NCBI GenBank assembly: GCA_011009095.1 | Contig: VTPC01090705.1 | Location: 213,862-277,861 of the forward strand | DNA length: 64,000 nucleotides | Origin: Ignelater luminosus | Taxonomy: Eukaryota > Arthropoda > Insecta > Coleoptera > Elateridae | Direction: 5' to 3' | Shown here: positions 1 through 11,995 of the stretch, one piece after another | Position numbering within the stretch: position 1 is the stretch's first letter | Layout of the letters: every line of letters starts with the position of its first letter | Made by a program: the position numbers and the translations under genes | The notes under the pieces: generated by a model | The model's input: the letters and a program-made list of their open reading frames with translations, nothing else | Databases searched by the model: none | Told to the model about the DNA's origin: nothing

Positions 1-59
1 ATTTCTATATTTAACTGAAGCGGAAGTTTTGTGCTGTGTCGTAGAAGCCGGGGTTTTTA

Positions 60-350
60 TTTCTTTTTAACTAAACTTCGGGTTTAGGTAGGGGCGGCCT
101 TTAATTTTTAAAGGGTACTTCGTACCTGTCGAGTCGTTCAGGCGTCTCGCACCTGTCAGGCTTCCCGGCCCTGTCGGGCCGTTCGGGCCTATCGAATCGT
201 TCAGAGGTCCCGGATCTATCAGTCTCTCTGGCCCTATCGGGCCGTTCAGGTCTCTCGTTTTTTCCGGTCAATCAGACAGTTACCGACTGCGTCAAGTTTA
301 TTCCTAGTCGGCCGGGCCTGAAAATTCTAGCCCGTGCAGGGCTTTAGGAC
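60..350 (-). repeat. GC-rich 9-nt-periodic dispersed repeat, copy 1
   Basis: This is a GC-rich island in AT-rich DNA. From about 125 to 280 the sequence is a run of imperfect 9-mers of the type cctgtcggg / ccgttcggg / tctatcagt. Read on the minus strand, it begins near 345 with the family head (cctgcacgggc, then a segment ending in aaacttgacgc and cggtaact), which recurs at 615 and 22410. The remaining flanks (1-60 and 351-605) show nothing recognisable. No coding function is assigned. I do not recognise the family as a named repeat. Confidence 0.75.
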
Positions 351-605
351 TAGCCACAATCTGACTCCACACTCTGTGAACTACACAAAAGTGTAATTTT
401 TCTATGAATATTGCGATATTGCGTCTTTGCTTTAAATTTTAATATCATGCAAGCGAGTGGGATTTCGAATTTTACTCTTCTACTTAACGCCCAGACGGTT
501 TTGGGCTTTAATAAATCTTCTTACGATACTCATTGTATAAAAAGGTCTAGAATTAACGACACAAGCATCTTTCATAATGTTTTCCAATCGCTGTGGCATA
601 GGACG

Positions 606-1170
606 ATGTTGAGCATACAGTCCTGCATGAACCGAAATCTTCAGGTCCGGCCCGGCCCGATCCGACTGGGGATAAAGTTGACGCGGTCCGCAAGAATCCT
701 GGTAATTTCTTGATCGGTCCGACAAGCTTGAACGGCCCAAGAGGGTCTACGTAAGTCCGAAAAGTCCGATAGATTTTTAAACTGAGTCGTGACTTGACCT
801 AAATCCGAGCTTTACAAAACCCTAAAATACAGTATAAAAATAATGCCCACCTCGGTCTGTACAAAAATAACGCTCGTTTGAGTCAGTAAGAGAAAGTTCT
901 CGGTGCAGTACGAAAAGGCTCCTCTTAGGTTCAGTATGAAAGTAACCCTTCGTCCGAGTAAGTACGAAGATGCTTCGGTGTGGTTCAGAACAAAGATCAG
1001 TACAAAAAGGATCTCGATCCAATGCAGTATGAAAATTGTCTGTTTTGGATCAGTACAAAAATAACGATCCGAGAAAAAACCCAACCGATCCAATAAGCTC
1101 GACAGGTCTGACCGAGAGAACCGACAAGCTTGAACAGCTCGACAGGCCTGAGCGACCCGAAAGGGCCAAC
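606..1170 (+). repeat. GC-rich 9-nt/27-nt dispersed repeat, copy 2 (most complete order of modules)
   Basis: The head at 615-700 (tcctgcatgaaccgaaatct, then cccgactgg-like and aaagttgacgcggtccg) matches the heads at 22410 and 58190. After a short 9-mer stretch, 830-1075 is a series of about 27-nt units centred on 'cagtacaaaaat'. 1076-1165 returns to 9-mers (cgacaggcctgagcgacc). Minus-strand translation of 822-1022 shows a 9-residue period (SIFVLTRTK, GYFHTEPKR, SLFVLHREL), as expected for 27-nt units. The open frames here are by-products of the multiple-of-three period, not a supported gene. Confidence 0.75.
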
Positions 1171-1990
1171 TACACTCATTTATATAATAACCGAGAACAG
1201 AAACATGTACAACGGTAATTCTTCAAGAATTCTCCTGAATTATTGTTTTAGCAACAATAAGGATTCTCGCTAATTAATTGAATCGACATTATATGCTAAT
1301 ACGGATTCAAATGTGATTTATTAAATTTACTAAATTAATTGACAGGAACTGCAAAAACAAATTATCTCCGCCAATAGATATATATAAGAAATAAGATGGG
1401 AGAATCATATTTTCGGAATCAAAAAGAAGAAATAAACGCGATTCCCTAGACAAACAGCCGCTCGTCCCGCGTTGATCACAATGGTGCAGAGTGATTTTGG
1501 ACCTACCTTATCACTCTGATATTATTTTACTATTCACAGTTACTTAAAGATAGATAGATAATATAACAAAAAGTGCATAGATGCAAAACCCGTTCCTAAA
1601 CTATCACTGATAAAGAAGAGAATTTTTTAATTTGTTAATTAATTAGATCCATGGTCAAATAATCTAAAGCCAGTCAAGTAGAGCTTGAAAATGATCTACA
1701 CTTTTTATCGTCTTGTAATCTTTTTCTCTATCCAACGAAAGAGTCCAGCATCCTCACAGTATATTGAAACTACAAGATCAAGCAAAAAAGCTGGAACAAT
1801 AAAGGTTGTTTTCGCTCAAAGCAGGCTTTCTTGATAAATTTTACTTTCACAATTAGCCAATATACAAACAATTTGTTTTACAGTTTTTACGACATTCTGG
1901 TCCTTTAGGTTTTTCTTGCACACTACGAGAAAACCAGCTCTCAAATTCAACTTGAATCAAAGAATTGCAGATCCTATTTTTCTCTACGAG
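1171..1990. other. AT-rich non-coding stretch
   Basis: No gene, RNA or transposon is recognisable. It contains a short (GATA)n run at about 1550-1562. Confidence 0.5.
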
Positions 1991-2420
1991 ATTCTCACTT
2001 TTCATTCAAAACTACCCATCGTTGAACTAAGTGCGGCACGATAAGCTCGATGAAATGCAGGTTGCCAGACGTTGGCGTCGGTCTTTGAAGGATTTCTTCT
2101 TGCTTGTCCAACCACTTTTCTCGGGTTTTTTTCGTATTTTCAGTTTCTCGGCTAATTCTTTGGAAGGTTCGTGGAAAAAAAAAGTTTGAAATGTCGTCTG
2201 TGAGTTTTTCCACAAATGATGTTGTTAAACCCGGTGGGTTGTATGCTTTATTCTAGGAATAACTATTTACACTTCATCTCCTACTTCTACCACTTGTCTA
2301 CTTGTCTACTTATTTTCTAATGCTTCTTCAGGGTGTCGCAGCACCCGCTCATATTACCACCCTGGGTGGGGATGTTCAGTTTAGGTGCGCAAACCGCACA
2401 TACGCTGCTCCCTGCTATTA
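1990..2420 (-). other. Unexplained GC-richer block with a 72-codon open frame on the minus strand
   Basis: The minus strand carries overlapping short open frames (2213 to 1995, charged residues RETENTKKTREKWLDKQEE) downstream of a segment holding an AATAAA-like motif and 'gcgggtgctgcgacaccc'. The arrangement resembles the end of an LTR followed by the start of a gag-like region, but no LTR pair, primer-binding site or conserved motif was identified. It could equally be an old duplicated exon fragment. Function unknown. Confidence 0.2.
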
Positions 2421-4850
2421 TTAATTATTCTGGATAATCAAGTTCCTGAAGTGAACAGATGTTTATGTAATTCTTTGCGGTACTGCAGGAGACTGCAAAA
2501 TGCGAATGAATTCACACTTCTTTGAATCGTTTCCAGGATAATCTAAAGACTGTAATTATTCTAGTTTGATCCCATGGTGTCGTTACTTGTTAAAAGAAAA
2601 TCAGGACAAACAAAAAAAGGAAATTTGTGATACATAGACGCGAGATTCTTAAAGAGAAAGTAAATAACCAGAGTAATACGGTTTGTATGATCCTTGACAC
2701 GTTTCGAAAAACAGGCCAGAAACGTAAGCAAGGTATCTTTCATCTTGTAGTTTGTAGTCTGTTGCTACCTCCGAATCTGACTGATTGCGATTATAATAAG
2801 ACAAGAACTTTTTGAAATCGATATCTAAAGATCAAGGAGTTCAAGAAAATTAAAAGTTGTATGATAAACCTAAAATTTTCTATGCGCTTTAGAGGCGCGT
2901 TATCTTCTCTACTTGGTTCTCTTTCTTGCAACCTCGTTTCGGCTATTTGTCAATATTTTTACCTCTATGTAATTATCTACATAAGATCCATTTTTTAATC
3001 TTGTTTGTTCTTCTGTTTATCAAGCTTTCACCGCACACCACTTTAAATTGCTTTTATTATGTGTACTTTTTATAAAATCTATCGACATTAATAATAGTAA
3101 AGTTCAATATATTCAACAATAAAATATCGGAATAGATACCGTATTGCAAAAAAGCACGTCCAGTTTTATTTCTATTTTTAAAAAAATCATAGGAGTTACT
3201 AGTTGTGCAGAAGATAATTAATTTCTTTCATTTATATACAAATGGGTCCATTTGTATACGTTAAACTAGATATACAAGCAAATATATGACTAGAAAAAGC
3301 TATTTCTATATACAGTTGATAGCATGCTATGATTAATACGTAATTATTTTTGCTTATTCTATCTTCTTCTTTTTCTTCTTCTTCTTCTATGCGCTCGGAA
3401 ACATTTTCAATTCTAATAAATAACTTATTTTTCCCGATTAATTCTCAAAATGGAAGTTTTATAATATGAATATTCTTGATTATGTAAAATTAATTTTAAT
3501 ATTTTAAAGGTTGTTTAATTATACTTTTTTTTTATTATACACATATTATATATTATGTGAGTAAAAATGTGCCACGGGTTGACATTTCAAGGGCATTCAT
3601 ATCAAGAAACAACCGGTTAATGTTTTTTTTAAATTTAAGGTATAGCATAAATATATCGCTTCATTTTTTTGCAGTTACATTATCAATTCGAATAAATTAT
3701 CAAACAAAAAATAATACACACACACACTGCTGCAAAACTAGTTGGGTTATTAAAAATAAACAAAACACAATAGTTAAAATATATCTTTTTCCATTGGCAA
3801 AATATGCATACCATATAATTACCAAAAAAATTATAATTCTTGGCATATACAAAAATTCCTACCCATTTACATAATTCTACAAAAATTATAGAGTACAACA
3901 CACATCCGACAAAATACTCGTGTTAAATTCTTTCTTTCCTGTTTGAAACAAGTCAAGAAATGCACCTGCATCACTCCTTTTAATACCACTTGAGTTACAG
4001 AAGTAATTATTATTTTTTTTTCTTATGTTTCTTTATTATTAATCTTTTTGTATTTTTAAATTACTTTTGACTTAACTCTTTATATTAAAAATTATTTTTA
4101 CGGTTACTCTTAATAGTATAAAAAAAGTCTTATGAGAAAATGTTCTTTGATTATTTCTTATCAACTTCCTTTAATACGCCACACAAGCCTAGTATAATCC
4201 GCTTGTCTTACATGAAGGTCCGAAAAATACGTATCAGTGTGTGAAAATTTTATGCTCATCCGTTTTCTACTTGATTAAAGACGAACGGATTTAAATGCGA
4301 TTGAATTTTGTTTGTGTTATTTCGATCAAGATTGAAACCGAACTTCCAACAGAATAAGAAAAAATAAAACTCAAGATTTTTAAACAAAATCGCGAGAAGT
4401 ATCATACCCTGACAGATTTTAAAACTTTACTGTTGCCATTTTATAGAAAACCTAGAATCAACAAAATAGTTCAGCAAAGTTCATCATTTTTTCATTTTCT
4501 TACAAGAAATATTTCATTTGGAGATAAAAGTTCCGAAAGAACTAAATCTGAGTGACCTTGATCTTATTAAGCAACACCGCAAGGCAAAAAAAACTTGTTA
4601 GAATATTATTCCTCAAGAGATCATACAATATAAAAGAAATAAGCAATGAAAGGATCTTTTTGTTTTCATTATCTTTGTTGCTTGCAATGAAAGTAATTAG
4701 TTACAAAATTGCAATATGTAAACAATCTCAGAGTGAGGAATAGATTAAACTCGGTCTAATACTGTTTTATTTTCGTTACCTTCACGAATTAATCGCCAAA
4801 GAAATTTTATCAGAGATTCTCACTAACCAAAGCAGGGTATTTTTCCCAAA
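2421..4850. other. AT-rich non-coding stretch with a (CTT)n microsatellite
   Basis: No gene is supported. A CTT/TTC tract lies at about 3361-3390 and a short CA run at 3717-3727. Open frames here are short and low-complexity. Confidence 0.5.
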
Positions 4851-6603
4851 TCGTCGTTTTAGTCATGTGCGGGATGTTTTTTTCCTGCAAAACGTCCAAC
4901 GAGCGATTTCCTCAACAAGGTTTATTCGGGAATGGGAAACTCCAATACTTGATCGTCGTTGCATAACAGAACGCAAAAGTTTAGCTTTTCGATAGTTTCT
5001 TTGAAGGAAGAGACATTAGTTAAACCCCACATGGGTAGTTGAAAGAATGAAACCAGAATGAAATCCTAAACTAGACTGAAACACGCAACCTGGAAGCAAA
5101 ACATGTACAGGCACCCTGTGTGAAAAGTGCAAACTTGCAACTTATAGTAAAAGGTCTTCTTTAGAAACGCTGCCGCCGAATACAAAAAAACAAAGACGAA
5201 CTTACTAAGCAGATAGCGACAGCATCTCATAACAAAAATGGAAGCGATTAGCTTTATAATAATTTATTTTAAGCAAAATCTTGACAAAGGTGATACTGCT
5301 GAGTGAAATCAAGTTTATGGTTGGTCACTACAGGCGATCTAAATGAAAATAAAAATAAACCAACGGGCTTCTTTGGGAGCTGACAGCTGAGAATGGGAAT
5401 GGCAAGAAAGGAGAAGCTAACAACACGATAAAAGGTAAATAATTCTATCAAGATTATTGTGCAGATTGTACAACCCTAGACATCCCGAATGCGAACCGAG
5501 TATCATCGCTCAATTACGCGCATAGCACAAATCTTTCTAGAGTATCATGAAAGACAAACCGTTTGGGATTAAAATAGCTTCTTTTAAGAAAACTACAGAC
5601 AGTCTGCATTTAGAAAGCGAAACCCCACCCGCATCTCACATAATGCAATTCGAAACGATAATTTTCACAATTTCTTTTAAGAAAGGTTGCAGAGCAATAC
5701 AAAATTTAACAGTAGACTGACACAGACTACCTAAATTTTGAGCGCAACCCACTATATCTCTGACAATGGCGAGATGTCTTGCTTTACGATAGTTTCTTTC
5801 AAGGAAGACTTTGAAATTTTCGCCAAAACTCAAAGAGTATTGTCGGTCCAAATAAAGTTTGGCCATGAAGGATTGCAAACGCAAAGCACCACAACATCTT
5901 GGCGATAGAACGTGAGATATTTTCCTTTACGATACGTATTTTCTTTCAAGAAAGATTTTGAAATTACCGCCGAAGCTCGAAAGAAGTATAGTTGGTTCAA
6001 ATAAAGTTTGGCCATTAAGGATCTCAGACGCAAAGATCCATAACATCTTGAAAATGAATCGCGTGATTGCTTTACGACAGTTTCTTTCAAGGACTGTTTT
6101 GAAAAGAGGTATTGCCGGTCCAAATAAAGTTTGACCATGAAGGATTTCAGACGCAAAGCGCCATAAAATCTTGACGATAAAAAGCGAGATATTTGCCTTT
6201 ACGATATTTTCTTTCAAGAAAGATTTTGAAATTGCCGCAGAAGCTAGAAGGAGCTATTTCCGGTTCAAATAAAGTTTGGCCATGAAAGATTTCAAACGCT
6301 AAGCGTCATAACATCTTGACAGTGGATAACGGGATGTTTTGCTTCGATAATTTCTTTGGAGGAATATTTTGAAATTGTCGCAGAAGCTTGAAGGAGGTAC
6401 TGCTGGAGCAAATAAAGTTTGGCCATGGAGGATTTGAGACGTAAAGCGACATAACATCTTGTCGGTGTAACACGAGATGTTTTGCTTTACGATAGTTTCT
6501 GATAGTTTCTTTCGAGAAAGATTTTGAAATTGCCACTGAAGGAGGTATTGTCGGTGCAAATGAAGTTTGACGTTAAGGTATGGACGATACTATCATAAAG
6601 CGC
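4851..6603. repeat. Tandem array of diverged ~144-bp units
   Basis: The landmark 'ctttacgatagtttctttca' (or a close variant) starts at 5782, 5925, 6070, 6197, 6342 and 6485, giving spacings of 143, 145, 127, 145 and 143. Each unit also carries 'aaataaagtttggccatga' and 'acatcttg'. A looser copy is visible at about 4985 (ttttcgatagtttctttgaagg). Because 144 is divisible by three, the minus strand shows open frames that run across units and repeat motifs such as LYLDRQY and FLERNYRKA; indels of 1-2 bases break them, so no protein gene is claimed. The array resumes after a retrotransposon fragment at 6607-7181. Confidence 0.8.
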
Positions 6604-6606
6604 ACC

Positions 6607-7181
6607 GAAGAATATGTTTAGCTTGGACAAATCATTAGATGCGGGAAGGCAAACCAGACAGCTGAAATTGAGAGACGCATAAGATCAGCATGGCGCGCTT
6701 TTGGCAGACAAAGCAGAACCTTGAAAAACCAGAAGACCCCATTGAAACTCAGGAGTTCCGGTTTCAACCAATGCATTCTTCCCGTCGCACATACATGGTC
6801 CTTTTACTTAAGGCCTGATAGATAAACTGGCCAAAACACAAAGATCCATGGAAAGACTAAAGTTAAACATTAAACTGAATGACCGAATGAGAAACGAAGA
6901 CATACGTCAAAAAACTAAATTGATCGATTTAAAACAACACGCAGCGATGGGCAGGGCAGACTTTGAGACAGACGGACAACCGTTAGAGCAAAGAGATTCA
7001 ACAGTAAAGACCCTAGCCGGGAAAGACAGGCAGAGATGATTTGAAATTGATGGCAGGACTGAAACTGATGGCAGGATTGAAACTGATGGTAGGATTGAAC
7101 TGGGCAGGAAAGGCGCAGGACAGAAAATTATGGAGGCAAACAGGGGAGGTCTATATCCCGTATGGGATAGCAACAGGCTGA
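6607..7181 (+). pseudogene. Non-LTR retrotransposon endonuclease/reverse transcriptase, C-terminal remnant
   Basis: The translation across frames matches the post-RT tail of the endonuclease-reverse-transcriptase family found in RTE-like and similar retrotransposons: EYV*LGQIIRCG..AEIERRIRSAWRAFG (6607-6710), QCILPV (about 6770-6787), MERLKLNIKLNDRMRNEDIR with RQKTKLIDL (6848 on), and AQDRKLW..TGEVYI..YGIATG-stop ending at 7181. Several stops and frame changes break it, and the catalytic RT core (YADD region) and endonuclease are absent. It sits inside the 144-bp array, which continues on both sides. An 18-nt unit is repeated three times at 7043-7096. Clade assignment beyond 'RTE-like/endonuclease-RT family' is uncertain. 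Confidence 0.7.
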
Positions 7182-8230
7182 TAAAAAAGAGAAATACCAA
7201 GAAAGATTTTAGAAGCAAAACGCCGTAACATCTTGACAATTGAATGCGGGATGCTTTGCTCTACGATAGTTTCTTTCAAGAAAAATTTCGAAATCGCCAC
7301 CAACGCTCAAAGGAAGTATTGCCGGTGTAAATGAGGTACCAAGAAGGATTTCAATACTGCCACCAAATCTGATAGTCGACTTCATAAGCACAGTGCAACT
7401 CAAGATGTTTAATTTTGCGATACTTCCTTTGCAAGGAATATTTCAAAGACGGATCTCGATACTACCACCAAAGTAATGGGCAATGCAAAGTCTGACAGGC
7501 AGCCTAGATTTGAGATGCAAAGTACAAGTGCATCTCACACGATGGAGCGCCTTGCTTTACAATAATATCTTTCAAGACAGATTTCAAAGCCTATAGTTTC
7601 TCACCCAGACAGGCGGCGTGAATTCTAAGCAGATAACACGACCTTTGTGGCCTGTAAAGGTGCACGAACCGTTAGATTCAACAAGTTTTTTCAAAAAGAA
7701 TTATGAAATAGAAAAAAGATTCCTTACAACGAGTTTAATGTTATCGTGAAGATTCTACATCTAGAGAAGATTTAGCTTCACTTTAAGTAGGATTCCACTG
7801 ACTCTAGTGCGGTATACCAAAGATGCAAGTTTGAATCCCTCGCAAAATCTAGGTTTTCTATATGTTTAACTTAAGAAAGACGAGAACAATAGAAATGGCA
7901 AAAATGCCCTATAACGATAGCGCTCACATTACTTAGAACAGTTACGGGCTATGCATCACGTTAGACTAAATTATATTTATATATCAGACTGTAAGTTTCA
8001 AGGTCGGAAATGTAACTCTAATGTCTGAGCGGAAACACTAAGATCCCGTTGCATAAGGCATAGTTAATCAAATGGTCACGTTAATCAAAGAATTAGCGTC
8101 TGGTTGGGTTATTGCATGATTAACTTCACTGCGCTTTAAGCAACCGATTCCAAGCTTTCTGTGGTAGCTAGTTTATGAAATGTAAATTGTCTATTTAAGT
8201 GTCTTGATTCTTTAATCGATATATTGTTTC
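7182..8230. repeat. Continuation of the ~144-bp repeat family, increasingly diverged
   Basis: Family landmarks recur at about 7258 (ctctacgatagtttctttca), 7418 (tgcgatacttcctttgc) and 7553 (ctttacaataatatctttca). Past about 7600 the similarity fades, and 7600-8230 holds no recognisable gene up to the mariner target site at 8231. Confidence 0.6.
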
Positions 8231-8232
8231 TA

Positions 8233-9523
8233 CGAGGGCTGTTTGACGGAAGCGTGACTTTCCGCTAGATGGCGCTGATATCGGTAAATCGAAAACATTA
8301 GCATATACGTCAGTCTTTTAGAGGCTTAACCTCCAAATTTCATGTCAATCTGTGAAATAGTATACATTTGACAGTCATAGAAATCAATTAAGTTTGTGCT
8401 ATTTTGTAAATATGGAAAAACGTGAATTTCGTATTTTAATTAAACATTATTTTTTACGTGGAAAAACAGTGAAAGAAACTGAGGAGAAATTACGGAAATA
8501 TTACGGTGAATCTGCTCCATCGCATGGAATGGTTTCCAAGTGGTTTAATTCATTTAAAACTGGCCGTATGAGCATTGATGATGGTGAACGCCCCGGGCCC
8601 TTACAAACGGTCACTACTAAGGAAATCGTTGACAAAATCCATAATATGGTAATGGCTGATCGACGTTTGAAAGTGCGCGAGATAGTTGATGCTGTTGGCA
8701 TCTCAATCGAACGGGTGCATAATATTTTACACGAACATTTGCATATGAAAAAGGTATCGGCAAGATGGGTGCCGCGATTACTCACAGTAGACCAAATGAG
8801 AAATCGTGTTCAACTTTCAAATCAATGTTTGGTCATGTTACAACGTAATCAAGTTGAGTTTTTTCGCCGATATGTGACTGTTGACGAAACCTGAATCCAC
8901 CACCATACCCCTGAGACAAAGGAACAGTCGAAACAATGGATTTCACCAGACGAACGTGCACCAAAGAAGACTAAAATTGGTCACTCGGCTAATAGTCATG
9001 GCGACTATTTTTTGAGATTCTAAAGGCATAATCCATATTGACTGTTTGGAAAGAAGTAAAACAATAACTGGCCAATATTATGCTGATTTATTGACCCGTT
9101 TTGATGTTATCTTAAAGAAAAACCTCCCACATTTAACACGTAAGAAAGTGCTCTTTCATCATGACAACGCCCCATCTCATTCATCCGCAATTGCGACCGC
9201 TAAATTGGTACAATTACGCTACGAATTGCTTCCCCATCCACCATACTCACTGGATCTGGTCCCAAGCGACTTTTTTTTATTTCCGAATTTGAAAAAATCC
9301 CTCGCAGGAAAAAAATTCGCATCAAATGAAGAGGTTATTGCTGCAACGGAGGCCTATTTTGACGAGTTGCCAAAAGAACATTTCTCAGACGGCTTAAAGA
9401 AATTGGAAAGTCATTGGACTAAGTGTGTAGCACTTGAAGGGAACTATGTTGAAAAATAATAAAAAAAATCTAGGCTAAACCTGTTTTTTATTGAAATGTC
9501 ACACTTCCGTCAAACAGCCCTCG
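8233..9523 (+). mobile_element. mariner (Tc1/mariner superfamily) transposon, 1291 bp, full-length but inactive
   Basis: The left terminal inverted repeat begins cgagggctgtttgacggaag at 8233. The right end, read in reverse complement from 9523, has the same first 20 bases, and similarity continues to about 29 bases with two mismatches. Both ends are flanked by TA (8231-8232 and 9524-9525), the target-site duplication expected of mariner. A single transposase gene fills the interior and is disrupted. The element lies within old repeat DNA. Intact termini mean it could still be mobilised in trans if a matching transposase exists; that is inference. Confidence 0.95.
8412..9459 (+). pseudogene. 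mariner transposase (DD34D), disrupted
   Basis: The start is ATG 8412 (MEKREFRILIKHYF), giving about 349 codons, the usual mariner length. The N-terminal half has the paired helix-turn-helix region and 'ARWVPRLLT'; the first catalytic Asp is in VDET (about 8880-8891). The second (HHDNAPSH, about 9158-9181) and third (DLVPSD, about 9253-9270) are separated by 34 residues, the mariner signature. Three lesions are seen: the Trp codon after VDET is TGA (8892-8894), a frame change between about 8980 and 9000 (net +1), and a second TGA at 9013-9015 where family members have Trp. The frame is then open to TAA 9457-9459 (ending GNYVEK). No functional product is expected. Both stops are consistent with TGG-to-TGA changes. 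Confidence 0.93.
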
Positions 9524-9529
9524 TATTTG

Positions 9530-10480
9530 TCAAAATGAATAGTTGAGGTGGACATCTGTAATTTTAGAAATCTCATTAAACGCATTAATAAGAAATCAAA
9601 GTTTACTTACTGTTCATACTGTCAAAGACTGTACGTACTATCGCCGTAAAGAGTAAAATCTAAAAAGTGGGATTGCATAAACAGCGGATAGAGCTTCCTA
9701 AGAAAGTTTCTCTAGGGGAGGTTTTCGACGCTGCTGCTAAAGGAAGCATTGCTAGAGTGGCTATAGCATTATCTGACCTTACGATAGATCATTTCAAGAA
9801 GACCCTTATCATCACTATTGCTAGAAGTGACATCACCAGAGAGGATGACCTAAAATCCAGGTGACCTGGATGGAGAGCAGATAGTATGACTTTAGCGCGT
9901 ATACTGCATGCGAAACATTGGTTTTGTGATTAAAGAACGACTTATACTTTGTCGCCAAAGGCAAAATCCGATAGTTGATTGCCGTAGGCAATCTTGATTA
10001 GAAACAGTCTCTCTACCATATAATAGAACCAAAAAAGATTTTGTCAAGAAAGATTTCACTGGGGAAGGCAAAGTCACAGATGGCAAGAATGAGGAATAAT
10101 AAGCGCGATATTGTACCATACAGTGCAACATGAACTGTATTAGCTCTAAAAGTGGGATATTTGGCCTTAAGATAGCTTTTTCCCAAAAAGATTTGCTACA
10201 TTGCTACCAGACAGAAAATAATTCAGAAGTCGACTGCTGCAAGCGGTCTTAATTGGAAAGACGATCTTATACCGCATAGTGAAGTTCAATATTATATTCT
10301 TTGTAGTTTATGCAAAGAATTTTAAAGGAAAAAACACGACAATAAGCTGTTTGATATGAAAGCATAGAGAGGTCACACCAAAGTGGATACTTGAGAGGTT
10401 TTGTAAGTATAGAACTGTGCTTGTTCAGTATGAAAACTTGTAAGTCCAAAAGACATAAAAGTCTAGAGAAAGAAGTAGAA
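9530..10480. repeat. Degenerate repeats related to the 5-7.6 kb array
   Basis: Two loosely similar segments are visible: 'tccgatagttgattgccgtaggc' type sequence near 9965-9995 and 'gaagtcgactgctgcaagcgg' near 10232-10253, each followed by a 'ttgattagaaacagtctc' / 'ttaattggaaagacgatc' stretch, about 260 bp apart. 'Ttacgatagatcatttcaag' at 9780 resembles the landmark of the 144-bp units. Open frames here (9667-9864, 9892-10131) match no family I know. Confidence 0.4.
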
Positions 10481-11995
10481 CTTTAGAATTCTAAAAAAAA
10501 AGTTCATGTGTATTCGCACTCTTAAATATCTTTGCAGAAAAAAAGTCGTCTTTCCCCGTTTGGGGTCATGCACGAATCTTCATATGAAGCCGAGAACAAA
10601 AGGTTAAATAATTAATTATGGAAAGGTGGAAATTTGATTGGTAAACTCATTTGATTTTGAACTCCTTGGTTGATACTCTTCTGCATTTCTTAATTCTGAA
10701 CGTAGGTCATGTGTACACTCTGTAAATACTCGACATAATTACACGCTTACAATGCCTCGACATACGTCTACCTTCTCCTGCATACAATCCAGTTAAAATT
10801 TATAATTCAGATGTTATCTCTATGGATCCAAGAAATTACTTATTGGATTATTTCCGCGTAGAAAATTTACAAATCCTTCGAGATCTTGCCATCATTCCGC
10901 GTCTTTCGTGAATCACATTCTTGTTATCGTTTCAATACCATCTTTATTTAATATTTGGAAAATTTTGCTTACCATATCTAAATAAGTAGTTCACATTCTC
11001 GTTTTCTTTTTCAAAGAAAACAACCGAGAGTTCCACGTGCTGTCTTCATTGGTGCCTATTCGTTTGAGATGCTATTGGGTTAATATTTCACTTTGTCTTC
11101 TTCAATGTTCAGTTTCTAATCTCCGTGCTTACGATATCCATTCAAAAAGTTAAAGTTTTATGAGTATTCTGTTCCAACTTTAATAAAAGACGACTATGTT
11201 AAAAACAGTCAGTCGTTTCAGTGTTAGAAGTAACCTTACAAATTCTACTAGAACAGGTCACTATTAGATCTGGCAATGTAAAAAAAACTAAAGATGTTTA
11301 AAGTAGATTTCCAGTGTTTCTATCTGAATTGTTAACGTTCTTTTTGAAATTAACAATTTTGTAAGTTCTACGCTAATATTCTTCTGGGTTTCGAATCAGT
11401 GATGAAAAAAATTAACAAGTTCAAGTAAGTCTAGATCTAATTAGAATGGTTACACTTTAGAAGGTGGAGATAGAGGAGGTTGCTGAATTTTTTTTTGTAC
11501 AAAAGGAAACAAATTATAAAAAGAAAAAAAGAAAAACTATCAATGAAGATAAATTCCACTGTCACATTAACCCTTCCTTTCTATAATTCCTTAGTCGTTA
11601 ACCTGCAAACAGGTGTGACCATAAGAAATTTAAAATTTTCATTTCTATTAAAATTGCTTTGTTTAAACACATAATAGGTTTCATATGTTGCTTGCTTATA
11701 GTATTGACATATTCGCTTGTTAACTTAAATAAATTGTTAGCCTACGACAAAATTGATTAGTAACGCTACGAAACAACTGCATACTTAACCTAATTTTTTC
11801 TAAATTCTTTAGCAGACTTTTAATTTATTTATTTTGCGCGACAAAAAGGTGGTTTTGCATAATACTATAAAATAATTTTGGTAATGTGTCTATATATGTG
11901 TCATTTTTACAGACATATAAAGAAAACAAATAAAAATTTGCAAGAATTCCTAATGATAACTTTTGTGTATACTCAGATAGTAATCAAACAGGGAA
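10481..11995. other. AT-rich non-coding stretch
   Basis: No gene, RNA or transposon is recognisable. Probably intronic or intergenic DNA near apterous. Confidence 0.5.

Noticed and set aside
1990-2420. LTR retrotransposon end
   Set aside because: No second LTR, no recognisable primer-binding site and no conserved gag motif; kept only as an unexplained block.
5636-6559. Repeat-protein gene on the minus strand of the 144-bp array
   Set aside because: Units of 143, 145 and 127 bp change frame between copies and stops are frequent.
7815-7850. tRNA-like T-arm phrase 'gcaagtttgaatccctcgc'
   Set aside because: The flanking bases do not form a 5-bp stem and no acceptor, D or anticodon arm was found at the right spacing.
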